The notes beneath the pieces were generated by a model. That model was not told the origin of the DNA. It did not search any database and worked only from the letters and a program-made list of their open reading frames with translations. Positions 25,501 to 36,101 of a stretch of 60,000 nucleotides of DNA are shown here, piece by piece; within the stretch, counting starts at the first letter, position 1; each line of letters opens with the position of its first letter. The position numbers and the translations under genes were made by a program. Source of the DNA: Apostichopus japonicus (taxonomy: Eukaryota; Echinodermata; Holothuroidea; Aspidochirotida; Stichopodidae). The DNA is taken from positions 13,956,269 through 14,016,268 of the forward strand of contig NC_092572.1 of assembly GCF_037975245.1 (NCBI RefSeq), in the 5' to 3' direction.

Positions 25501-28500
25501 ATTCACAGACAGTGTTAGCTTCTTACGAGAGAGGAATATTAGACCGGCATTATGTAATATACTACCAATCACTAAATACATTTAATTTATCACAATATTA
25601 CCTTTAAAGAGTTGTGAAGCTGTAAAGTCAATACAAGCTTGGTCGTTGTTGAAGCAACCTACATGTGTAAAATTATATTCAATTATAGGAACGCAGATTT
25701 TTAGTCTTGTTCAAGGAGCATAATTGCAACTTATAAATATGTAAAAAATTCAAGTTATGCACACCATCATGGTACCCTTATTTAAGTTTGCGTTACTCTG
25801 TTTTTTTGTCATGATGATTGTTGGAAAGTAATCATACATATCCTTGTATGGTGGTCATTGCCAAATAACGCGAGTAGCGAAACCATAGAGCGATCATAAA
25901 TATGAAACTATAAGTACCACGTTTAATAAAATATTAACTATTTCAATATTTACAGTAAAGAGGTCTGTGTAAGCAATCATTAGCAAACTCAATGAGAAAA
26001 AATCTCGACAGCTGCTGTTTCGCAGGTTCACAGGTTATCTGATTTGGTTTATTTCCTCATTAGGAAAACGCATTCGTTATCGACTATCTGCTGAAGCTAA
26101 TAGGTAAGTTCATATAATTAGATTTATAGACTTGCTACATTTTAACGGAGAAGGATCAAAGTTAATTCTTGTCGATGATCTTATTGTCAAAAATCCTTAC
26201 TTTTGCCTGTTTGGGTTCAATTCAATATAATCACGTCACACTTAGAGGATAAACAGTAAATGTCTGCACGAAATAACCCCAAAACAAACAAAAAAACCGA
26301 TGTTGCGTGTACAAACGTGTCATCTTTAAGCATTAATACATAGATAGATTTATTTCGTCCATAATAATATGGAAATTTGTCTCCCTGCAACAAAACACAT
26401 ATAATATCAACTATTAAAGTTACAGATAGAATACGGTTAAAAATAAGTAAAACAAAAGCACAGACAAGTTGAAAAAAGGTAAAAGCACCAACAGCAAAAA
26501 TATACATTCATGTGAGATAAATATATATCTTTATACACACCCATACACATATTTATAGCTAGATACACAGGATATGTCTGCATGATTACGTCCTTGCTCT
26601 CTTTACCAGTTGAAAACAACTGTAGTCCTATACTTGACAACAGCGCGAAATTTAGATGGGGCAGTCTCGACGTATGCTGTCCCTGACAATAGACCGGTTA
26701 TTATGCATGATTCTAGGTATGGGATTAGACAGATGGTGAATGCTTTTGCCTTATTTTTATTACCACATATTCAACAATTGTTGTGGAATTTAAGTTTCCA
26801 TAACATAATATTTCCCACTTTGAACTCCAAATATAGGAGTCGATAGCTTACAATTAAGAGAAGCTAAGCACAATTCGAGTTCTACTAAACATCTCGCATT
26901 GACAACGTTTGAAAACATGTGACTTGCTATTTTGAACCAATGCACGCGTTAATAATTGATTATGTAGGAAATTCTCTATAGAGCATACGTACACTCCCCA
27001 TGACATGGAAACGTCAGTTAGGAATTAGAAACAAAAGACTTTTGCATGACTGTGCAGTGACCTCAATTTAGTAGAAATGGTCACGTCAGTGATGCATATC
27101 ATCACAGTTAGGAATTAGAAACAAAAAGACTTTTGCATGATTGTGCAGTGACCTAAATTGAGTAGAAATGGTCACGTCAGTGATGCATATCATCAAGTGT
27201 TCAAATTATTATTTCAAGTCCCAATTTTGCAGTGTATTTAATCGTCAGTTGTTATAATGTGCCTTCCAAAATGCTAAAAAGTATATCAACATGTGCAAAT
27301 ATTATATCTTTGCTTTTACGAGGTAGAGGAATACTATTAATATCAGTATGACAGAAAAATAAAAGCTTATGAACAAAGAATGTTACGTCTTTTCTAGCAA
27401 CTTCATACTAAGTAAGCAATAAGTTCAACAACGACGGTGTCAAATGATCAGACGTAGAGAACATGGCGTGCCATTCCTTGCAGAATGTTCTACAAAGGCA
27501 AGCAGAGATAATCACAAAGCGAAACTGGTGGATATAATGAACAAGATTGACGGGCGCGTAAATTGGAACTTTCAATTCCTGATGATCCTGCTATCTGATT
27601 TCCTCCTGATGATCCTGCTAGACTCGAAACGTCAGTCTCTCCACTTTTAGTAAATGTACACGCGCAGGAGCTTCTTGTAGTATAAAGGCTGTTTTAACAT
27701 TTGTAAAATTACGGAAATCTAATAAAGCTGTATTAAACGTTTCTTTCCCGGGCCTGGAATTTTATATATTTTTCAAATAGCTTTCTGTTAGTTATAAAGA
27801 TTTTGGTACATTATATTACTGACTTCTGCCATTGATATTATATTCATATACCACAAGTACAGCTATAGCATAAATGCGTATTATGCAGAGTTCATATATT
27901 ACTCGTGTAATGAGATCAACGGGAAAAACATCACATAGACACAGTGTTATTGTTTGGATTCTTACAGAAACGCGACAAACTCCACACAAAATCAGCAAAA
28001 TTTTATACGTCGAGACATGCCAGACCTATGTTCCCATGAACCGATAGCTTCGAGTCAGATAGGTGAGTCTTTCCACAGCAAAATTGCCAACGAAATGTTC
28101 TAGTCAATTACATAAATATTTATGCTTAACGAACAACTACGCGCCAAGAAAGTTGATATAATGCATTATATATATATTTTTAAATAGAGTACAGTTAAAC
28201 AACTTTAACAATAAGTAATTCTTGGCTCGCTTTTCATTAACTTGGATTTTTTGCTGCTAATGTTACAATTGTCTTCGTTGTTTTTATATTGTTTCCTTTT
28301 GATTTCATCAATACAACTCGTATCTTTCAAATGATTTAGATACCCCGTCACAATCAAGGAAGGAAGACTTTCCTCTTGAACAATACCAAAAGCAAGTTGA
28401 TTTTCATTTCTTTTCACTATATAAAATACTTAAGCACTTCTTGCAATCGCTTAACTGTTCTTCTTTATCATAGACCTATTAGGGAATGCTTCAATGTTAG

Positions 28501-29674
28501 CAAACATCAATTGAGTTATACTTTTGACGCTATAGTATTTGAGCAATGGATTACTTCCTAGGATAATCAACAATAATAATAATATTAAAAATAATAAAAT
28601 AACGATACAAATTTGCAACTCGGTCTAACTGAGTAGAAAAAAAAGTGAACATTATTGCATTCGAGCAGTTTAAGTATAACTAGTGCAAGTGCAATTAAAT
28701 ACAGGCTAAACTTGTTCAACAAAATGAAAGAATATTGAAGTTTTCAACTGATATCTGTTCGTCTAGTTTTCAAGTTTTTGATCGCACCGAGTCTGCAACT
28801 CCAGACGTCCCACTGGCTAAGTTCGATGACGGTGCAAGCTATGGAGTTGTGCAAAAGAAAAGGTATGTATCTGTAGATTAAAAATACAACAAAAAACTGT
28901 TGTCATCTGAGCGATAAAACATATTCCAATAAACACTATGGAAGGTCTGTGATGAAATTGATGAAAATATATATGACAGTCTTAAATTGCATAAAACGCG
29001 CAGGTTATTAATAAACTTTTCAATTTTTGGTATCGCAGAGAAAGAGCACCAAAACCAAAATTTGCTGTTGCTAGATTTGATGACGGAGCAAACTATGCAG
29101 TGGTGAAAAAGAAAAGGTGTGTACCGTACTTTATACAACATATGTGTTTTTTGTGAATATCTGTCAGACATTTAATATAGGGTTTGTAAAGTGTGTTTCG
29201 TATTATCAAACGTCAAGAGAATGGTGGCTGTCTTGAGGGTCCGTCACCCTTAATCAGACGATGTACAGTTGAGCAAATCATTGACAAATGCATAATTTTA
29301 TTTCGGACTCGCTCGGTCTATAAGAACCACAAAGCGATAAGAATAGATAAAACATAACTTTTAAATCATTAAAAGCAACATTTTCTGCATTTTCATTTAT
29401 CATGTGAACCATAAATTGATACGAAGTTGTGATAAATGGATCTTCTAAGTAATGATCACGGTGTCATATTAAGTTTCAGTATATGAAGAAGGGGTTATAT
29501 CAAAAACGCTTTGTATTTATGTATCACCGCTAATTATTCCAGTTAGGTTGGCAGTGAAAAAATGTTCCTTAGTTATCATTGTTTTTTTTTGCCAGCAGAA
29601 TAAAAAAACCAATGTATAAACCACCACCAACGAAAGCAGAAGAGGAATACACTAACATGAAATATCAAGAGTAA
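22474..29674 (+). CDS. Four-Ig membrane receptor with tyrosine-motif tail, unit 3
   Basis: This is the only unit that can be followed to a stop codon through a signalling tail. The exons are leader 22474-22552, Ig1 22739-23023, Ig2 23196-23483, Ig3 23732-24040, Ig4 24395-24709, membrane 25158-25262, juxtamembrane 26064-26103, tail 1 28767-28862, tail 2 29039-29116 and tail 3 29599-29674. Phases run 1-1 up to the membrane exon, then 1-2, 2-2, 2-2 and 2-stop, so the model reads without a break. The predicted protein has a signal peptide, four Ig domains, one membrane span and a tail of about 80 residues. The tail has two DDGAxYxVV motifs and a YTNM motif, of the kind bound by SH2 proteins after phosphorylation. 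Function is inferred: a surface recognition receptor coupled to tyrosine kinase signalling. Confidence 0.75.
22739..23023 (+). CDS. Ig domain 1 exon, unit 3
   Basis: The canonical Ig core is kept (ITCHF, DIYW, YLEISNVTFEDAGLYKC). Compared with unit 2, the B-C, C'-C'' and F-G loop stretches are heavily changed. After the F-strand Cys it reads VWYPQGDNAKSKKKR, where unit 2 reads ARFPIDGTLHSKTNR. The exon is one codon longer than in unit 2. The acceptor is the same CCAGCAG pair. Confidence 0.85.
23196..23483 (+). CDS. Ig domain 2 exon, unit 3
   Basis: This 288-nt exon matches 10388-10669 with a two-codon insertion near SIDTD. The Cys-Trp-Cys core is kept and an extra NVT site appears at the start. 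Confidence 0.8.
23732..24040 (+). CDS. Ig domain 3 exon, unit 3
   Basis: This 309-nt exon has the same fold as 10917-11225, with NVTVTC, DGNPSPSVILQK-type strand C (Leu for Trp) and CALRCFATND. An NETVW sequence adds a possible glycosylation site. Confidence 0.85.
24395..24709 (+). CDS. Ig domain 4 exon, unit 3
   Basis: This 315-nt exon is nearly identical to units 1 and 2 over its last two thirds. The first third is strongly changed: VIVITSRNTSGNTTKDYD, against VILNTTRDTDGKTAKYSA in unit 2. The abrupt switch suggests local diversification or gene conversion. Confidence 0.85.
25158..25262 (+). CDS. Membrane-span exon, unit 3
   Basis: This 105-nt phase 1-1 exon has hydrophobic run GCVGFLLLLMVICFLAL then NK. 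Unlike in units 1 and 2, the frame past the donor closes after three codons. Confidence 0.85.
26064..26103 (+). CDS. Basic juxtamembrane cytoplasmic exon, unit 3
   Basis: This 40-nt exon (phase 1 to 2) encodes KRIRYRLSAEAN with intact splice sites. It joins the phase-1 membrane exon to the phase-2 tail exons, which is the main support for it being real. Confidence 0.65.
27015..27195. repeat. Direct tandem duplication, two copies of 90 bp
   Basis: CAGTTAGGAATTAGAAAC starts at 27015 and again at 27105. Both copies run through GGTCACGTCAGTGATGCATA with a few differences. It lies in an intron and is not present in units 1 and 2. Confidence 0.9.
28767..28862 (+). CDS. Cytoplasmic tail exon 1, unit 3 (DDGASYGVV)
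   Basis: The acceptor CGTCTAG at 28761-28766 gives phase 2 entry; a weaker TTTCAAG eight bases later would give phase 1. The 96-nt exon ends AAAAG|GTATGT in phase 2. It encodes PLAKFDDGASYGVVQKK. The Tyr with Val at +3 resembles ITIM/ITSM-type sites but lacks the usual residue at -2. The next exon is a near copy. Confidence 0.7.
29039..29116 (+). CDS. Cytoplasmic tail exon 2, unit 3 (DDGANYAVV)
   Basis: This 78-nt phase 2-2 exon runs from ATCGCAG to GTGTGT. It encodes FAVARFDDGANYAVVKKK and is clearly a duplicate of tail exon 1. Because it is symmetrical it can be skipped without frame change. Confidence 0.75.
29599..29674 (+). CDS. Terminal tail exon, unit 3 (YTNM)
   Basis: The acceptor is a NAGNAG (GCCAGCAG), so the exon may start at 29596 or 29599. 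It encodes KKPMYKPPPTK then EEEYTNMKYQE and TAA at 29672-29674. YTNM fits both the YxxM site for PI3K p85 and the YxN site for Grb2; MYKPPP is a further tyrosine next to a proline run. No clear poly(A) signal was seen directly after it. Confidence 0.7.
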
Positions 29675-30209
29675 TCTAGCATTACAGGGCAGCCGATTAT
29701 TATAATTAACGGTCTGGATGAGCATGACGTTTCGTCAAATTTATCAGATGCTAAAAAAATCGTCAATGACTTAATGTTATAGAAAATTCACCACTCCCGG
29801 GGGCCACCACTAACACAGGACAGTCACCTTTGTACATCCAATGTTGATGTTAACTGCTGGTATTATTTTCTGACATGATAATGATATTTGAGTGTAACAT
29901 ATCAATATCAACCTTTACATGCTGACTTTGAATTTAACAAATGATTATCTTCGAATTCCTGGTATTGAAGCAGAAAATTTTGGTGTTTTCTTCTAAACAA
30001 CTGATATTTTCCAACAATATTTTTTTTAAGCTTTTGAAAAGAATACCTTTCTCAGTATAAATAATTAGAATTTATTAATTTTCGATAATAATCAATTTGA
30101 TTAAGCTGTATAGAGATTGTTAAGGAAGTTCTTACCTCACGCTCCCCGTTAATGCATTTCTTGTTTTATCAATGTTACGCTGCAGTGCTAATTTACACAT
30201 GTATTAGAT
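29675..30209. other. 3' flank of unit 3
   Basis: This probably contains the 3' untranslated region of the receptor. I see no other feature in it. Confidence 0.4.
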
Positions 30210-30775
30210 GTTTGTTTGTTTGTTCAACTATATTTCAACCATCAACGTTATCAACATTTTACATAATTCAAGTATATACATACAAAGTATATGGTTGTGG
30301 GGATCCTCGAAAAGTTCATAAGAACTTGTAAGTAAGGTATCCCCAAAATACAAACTGACAAAGTATAACAAACTAGGTACAAAGTATGACAAAAAAAAAA
30401 GTTACAAGTAAATGAATACTAATAATAAGAAAAAGTGTGGGGGGGGGGGGGAGAAGAAGAAAAAAAAAACTTTAACAAAGACGTGGCCCAAATTTTAGAC
30501 TAAATCATAAAATTCTATTCGAAAGAAGGTAACGCTTTAAATTACGTTTGAATGAGGACAAAATATTAATTGAATGCAATGCAGTTGGTACGGAATTCCA
30601 ATAAGAAATAGCGGAGTATTTGACAAAATGTTGACTACTAGCAAGAGAATAATGGGAAACGGAAAGTAAATTTGCATTGCGGGTATTGTAAGCATGAAAA
30701 CAATTATTTGATACAAAAAAAAAATAGGAGAAGCTACTTGGTACTTTGTATATGCTTAATGTACAAAACATATGC
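30210..30775 (-). pseudogene. 5'-truncated non-LTR retrotransposon (CR1/L2/jockey-like)
   Basis: On the - strand, 30771-30505 reads through AYNTRNANLLSV, then YSAISYWNSVPTAL and SSFKRNLKRYLL, then a stop. This is the standard C-terminal end of CR1/L2/jockey-type reverse transcriptase ORFs. It is followed by an untranslated part and an (AACA)n tail at 30210-30225. The 5' end is cut near 30775, as usual for LINE insertions. Confidence 0.75.
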
Positions 30776-31217
30776 TTCGTGATACTGGGTTAGATTTGTA
30801 TTGTATTGAAAATGTATTTACTTATAAGATAGATTGAACAGTTTAACCATACCGTATAACGATTATTCTTAAGTTTCTTCTTCTTTGTTTGATATATGTA
30901 TGCGTGACCAGCCAAAACGGTTTAAACTATAATGACTATCACAATATTATTAAATAATGCAAAATGACCACATTTTACACATTTATTTGATTTATGTATC
31001 TGTTTAGTGTACATACAAAATAATTCATGATTTCTAGGTTAGATTTGCATTGTTTTGAAAATGTATATTCTTATAAGATATATTTAACAGTTTAAGCAAA
31101 CCGAATTAAATGATTGGTTAAATTCTTTTTTTGGTATATGTTTCCGTGATGAGCTGAAACGTTTTAAAATATCATGACTATCACAATATTATTAAATAAT
31201 ACAAAGTGGTCACATGA
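30775..31217. repeat. Diverged tandem duplication of about 240 bp
   Basis: 30780-30972 and 31025-31217 share GGTTAGATTTG, TTATAAGATA, ACAGTTTAA and TGACTATCACAATATTATTA in the same order. The LINE end abuts the first copy. Confidence 0.7.
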
Positions 31218-32068
31218 TCAAAGGAGATAATGGTTAAACTTGACCGAACTTGTACACGTACCGAAATGATATTAAATGTTCCAAGTCAAGGCTTTTCCTG
31301 TAGCTTAAGTTGAATGCTTACTAAATTTAATAAGAAGAGTTATTTTGGTTTCTTTTGTTAACGCCAAATGAAAAACTAGCTGAAAGTGCACTCACGAAAA
31401 AATTACTGCATTGTTTGATTGAATGTATATTTGTGCATATATATCCAAAATGTAGGATGAGATGTAACAATTAATATTTTATAGCATCACCTCAAGTTTT
31501 AATATAGCCTAAAATGATTTTAAATGGTCCAACAACTCTTTGCAAGATTTATTTTGACTTTTTTTAATAGCAGTGAACGATTGTCGATCGTGTTAAAAAA
31601 CACCTCTAGTCGAATGTTGAAGATGACCACCTATAAATCATATTCTCTCCTGTGCTACAACTGTCTACATCAAAAGAATAAATAATCACATAATCGATAT
31701 ACTCTGTCTAGTTTAATCATTCAATTATTCGTTCTGAAGCACCTATACACAATGACCAATATTGGACTTCTGTTATATGGCGGAAACTCACTGGGTTGAT
31801 TACTGTATATATGACAAATCAATAATACTAATCACAGCGTTAACATCTTTTAAGTTAAATTGTGTGCCGTGCTGTTTCAAAAGAAGATTGTAACGTTGTG
31901 ATAGTATTGTAAACGTTTGAAGCGGTGATTACATTCAACATTTTTGGAATAACTTAATTTAAATTTGTCTTCTTTAAAAAGTCCTCAAAGCGTAATCGGT
32001 CCGTTATCACTTGTGATGACATGAAATACACTGGGACATTTATATGATGCTTTTTTCATCAGAAAACC
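31218..32068. other. Intergenic stretch
   Basis: AT-rich; no ORF, RNA gene or repeat recognised. Confidence 0.4.
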
Positions 32069-32397
32069 TTTTTAATACAGCCAATTTACACAGAGGTTAC
32101 AGTAATTACTGTAAATCTTTAGTTTTGTACCACAGTAAATACTGGATCGTGCTGACAAATCTGATAAATAGGTAGCATCTGCTATTCAGTTAACAGTAAG
32201 AACTGAGGATATTTGTAATTCCAACAAATCCCAAACAACTGGATATTTTTGGAATTACACATATCCTCAGTTCCTACTGTAAGCCTAATAGCACATGCTA
32301 CCGAATTAAAGCACGATCCAGCTTTTACTGTGGTACAAAACTGTAAGGTTTACAGTAGTAACTGTGTTTTCTATGTGTATCAGGCGGGTTTTTAATA
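32069..32397. mobile_element. Palindromic foldback (MITE-like) element
   Basis: Two arms of about 140 bp are inverted copies: GTACCACAGTAAA, GATCGTGCT, GGTAGCATCTGCTA and ACTGAGGATAT on the left return in reverse complement on the right. The centre is near 32230-32255. The direct repeat TTTTTAATA flanks it at 32069-32077 and 32389-32397. The ends CAGCC and GGCGGG are weakly inverted. No transposase is present. Confidence 0.7.
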
Positions 32398-35300
32398 ATG
32401 TTATTGCAAAAGTCCCAACAAATAAGTGTACACTAGTATGATATCATGTTTGAACATAACTTTCTATGCTAATTTAATCATTCGCAATCGGAAAATGAAG
32501 TTTCCCAATGTTTAAAAGTGACTGCTGAAGAAGCTTGTTTAATTTGGATACGTTATCATTCTGAAATATGAAAATCTACCACACATGTTACACTGTAGGT
32601 CTGGCGGTTTTGAGTTGGCAGATTGTCTTTGCATAGATTGGTCACATGTTCAATGTCATTTCAATCGAACATTCGACTCACCTTTTCAGGTCGATCTTTG
32701 GAGTCTTTCGGTATTCCATGGTTGAGGATTCACCCGTTTATGTTAAGCCTTTATACTTGTCTATATAATATCGGATGGTAATTATCAATATATTATTTAT
32801 GACAATATGCTTGAGAATATGCACTGTCGTTCTCAAATTACTCTAACGTTAGCCTTAAAATAAGCCATGTGTATTTTTATCGTGTAGTCAATTTATGTAT
32901 TAGTTGCGTACACGTGCAGATTTTCAATACAGATTTAGATTAGACTAAAGATCAGTGAATTAATATATTCTAGAATGCGTTTAGTATTACATAAACTGTG
33001 GACGGTTGACCAAGCCTAACAGAAAAGATGATCTCTGAGTGTACGAATATGTTCAGAACTAAGATATATCGAAGTGAGTTTCCATTCTTAGTGAGAAATG
33101 GACAATGTACACAGTTTAAGGGACTATGGTCTAATGACTGTATTCTAACCACACCGAGCCATCGTGAAAATGCATTCTCACTTCTTTAGTTGAGAGAACA
33201 TAATTATCCAGAAAATAATTAACATATATATGTTTATGTTATGTAAATTGTTTCATGAGTTTGTGTTTCATTTTGAAATGCTTGCTTAGTGTCTCATTTA
33301 TAAGCAACTGCACATGTTTTGTCGCCACTTGTTTCGTTGGGCGAGTTTAATCAAGTGCTACGTTAGCCACTTGCCTTCATGTAAACAAAGCAAAGGGAGG
33401 TTGTTTCAAAACGGACACTTTCTTGTCAAACGAACAGGTATTTGCCAGCTGTTGATGACCATATAGACAGTCAGACTATGATATTTCCAAAAATAATAAT
33501 ACTCAGTACAATATTTATCATGGTTAGTCTTAAAACTAGACCGTTTGCAAGTAATCGCTCATAGCACGCATAGGAGATTAGGACTGATTATCTAAGTCTA
33601 GTTTACAAACTGACTCCATCACGCTATAGCGTATGAACCGAATACATGGTAATAATATAGTCATCATAATGTGAACATGACACCAGTGACAAAGGTTGTG
33701 GCATCTACTAGGTATTTAGTTTCGCTTCTGTTTGGCTGTTTATTTAGTGCTGCAACCTTTGTACCTTGTATCTGGCTTATACATCACTACACCTCCTGTG
33801 ATATATCGTTTACTGTGTTGTAGTCTATGCCTTTTATATTTCAATGACAGTGATATTTTTGGCACCGAATCAATCTTTATGGTTTAACAAGTATTTGTTC
33901 AACTACTGAGTGGAGTTTCACAAGAATGTATTTTTGGAATAGCTTAGTCTGTGTAGGTGGGAATGATTTCGCTGTACGCGAATCATTGTAACCAATAGAG
34001 AATGTTAAGCCCGAACCTTCGTTTCATTATTTTGATAAAATCTATATTCTTAGGATAACAGAACATACTTTCGCTAAGGTATTTGTAAAAGGTCTAAAGG
34101 TCTATTATATAAATAATACTGAGGATCTGGGGTGGGAGGTGATGATTCGTGTAAATAATGGGGTTAAAAGTGGTTTTGTAAAACAATGGAAATGAGCTCT
34201 CGATGTGACACATTGTTCAAGTTGAGGAGGGGGATGAGGGGAACGGGTTGGGAACTTGGGTAAGTGATCTAATGTGTTAGTTATCTCATCAAAGTGTCGA
34301 ATAATAGTAAAAAAAATAAAATAAGCCACTAACTAACCTGTTATTACTACTATAGCATGTAAACCTTTTGAACTTGAGTTTTATATGGGGGGGGGGTGGG
34401 GCAGGGGGAACTGGAGTTGTGGTTTTTATGAGGAGCTGTTGATATGGTATTCACACCTTCAAACGGTAAACAATAATATAAGCCACCAAGACCTAACATG
34501 GATATGGTGTATAAAAACTTTGCGGTTGTCAAACTATATGAAGCAGAAATTGAAAAGTACAGGTGACTTATTCTAACACACAGCTTCACCCTATATTTGC
34601 ACACCCTTATTATGGTATGGCAGTCAATCATAGTATAGTGTAGTCATACCTGTTACATACGTAAATAATAGCCTTAAACGTGGAACGATTCTTTTCATTC
34701 CTTTCGTCACACATTTTTTCTTTTGTCCAGATTTTTGCTGTTTACTCAAACCTAGATATAAAGCCGAGCTAGTTTTTTGCACCCATTTGATGAGCGAACA
34801 CAAAAGGCCAACAGTTAGCAGGTCGGGCTTTAAATTACCCAACGGAGCGTGACAGGTTGGGTATGGGAACGGGTTTCAGTTCCCATTAGAAATTTTTAGA
34901 GTAACAAAGATGAAAAAAAGAAGAACTTTAACATCCGTGTGAAGTCGTAATGGTTGAAACAATCGATAGGGATTCTAAGTTGAAAGTATGAAAGTGTCCT
35001 TCATGAACGAGGGTTGAGGGTGGCCTGGGGCGAAGGGGGGGGGGGATGGGAAACATATGTTGGTTGAGGTAGAAAGAGGAGAGGGTGGTCACTTAGTACA
35101 GGAAAATGTTGGTTTAAATAATAAAATAAAACATTTAGAGATAATAAAAAAGGCTAATTAGGTGTGGTCATTATTTGGGGTGGGATGGGGGTGGAGGAGG
35201 GGGCAGAGATAAAGGGAATCACGGTGTCATTACCTACAAAGGTATGGAGGGGGTAGAGGAGTGTTCAACCCAAGTGGTACTACGATTGGTTATTAAGGTT

Positions 35301-36034
35301 GAGGAGTTGGTAGCATGGAGTTTCATACACATCACAATTGCATGGAAAATATTTCACCGGTGGGGAAAGGAGGGAGCCTATGGCTTCATATGGTATCAAA
35401 GTTGTTTGGTAATTAAACGAACACGTGTAATTAATTGATAAACAATTTTTTTCAATTTATATATGAAAAAAGGTAATAACACTTTCTTCATTTACAACAA
35501 TACACGTGTTTGCTTGTAAAATCTACCACCGAAAGATTGTGTTTCACATCAAGAAAGCGTAGTTCATTTGTTATTTAATGTTAAAGTAAGAATTTTTAAT
35601 TGGTTCGGGGTAAGTATACATACCTTCTTCAATTTTTACTGTATTATACAGTTAAATAATGCAGACGATTTATCATAAGTAAACTGGACCTTACCCGCAA
35701 AGGAAGATGCGAAGTCGCTCATCAACACATGCGATTATTATACATGAAGGATGCATAAATACATTGGTAATTATATCACCTAATTCTTCACGATATCTTA
35801 CATTCTCTACTCAGATTTCTAACTCAGACTATACACGCATCCAACTATCAAGGCAGTTGCTACTCAATCTATGCAGACCTCAAAAAAGGATCAATCTAAT
35901 GATGATTAATCGAACGAAGCTGTAGCCTTGGGTTGTGTTTACACCGCATTAAGCGAACGAGGCAGTAGGCTTGCTTGTGTTTACACCACTGTTGTATTTG
36001 TATGGCATTTAACTTATATGTTTTTCCATTGCAG
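32398..36034. other. Intergenic region with G-rich tracts
   Basis: No gene can be supported. G-rich + strand tracts occur near 34120-34260, 34387-34415, 35010-35050 and 35175-35210, with runs of up to ten or more G. Short open frames here are not coding-like. Confidence 0.4.
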
Positions 36035-36046
36035 CACGCCAACACG

Positions 36047-36101
36047 ATGGACCTCTTTGGCATTTCTTTCATTTTGGTCAGCTGCCTTTCAAGTCTGTGT
36101 G
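36047..36101 (+). CDS. Leader exon of the two-Ig receptor
   Basis: ATG in good context (CACGATGG) starts MDLFGISFILVSCLSSLCG, a short signal peptide, ending TGTG|GTAAGC in phase 1. A TTGCAG 12 bases before the ATG may be an acceptor of a 5' untranslated intron. Confidence 0.75.

Larger units (their letters stand above)
25263..28766 (+). other. Introns between membrane and tail exons, unit 3
   Basis: The first 2.2 kb aligns with the same place in units 1 and 2 and holds the 26064-26103 exon. From about 27455 it differs from them: no LINE, 180-bp repeat or MITE is present. A 68-codon open frame at 27444-27650 has an internal near-repeat of CTGATGATCCTGCTA and matches nothing I recognise. Confidence 0.45.

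Noticed and set aside
27444-27650. A 68-residue + strand exon
   Set aside because: It contains an internal near-repeat and no matching splice sites, and the phase does not fit the receptor model.
28205-28417. A 70-residue - strand gene rich in Lys, Asn and Ser
   Set aside because: It lies inside the unit 3 intron, has low-complexity composition, and shows no motif or duplicate.
34624-34842. A 72-residue - strand gene
   Set aside because: It might be a mobile element remnant, but no family motif is visible and there is no supporting splice or start signal.
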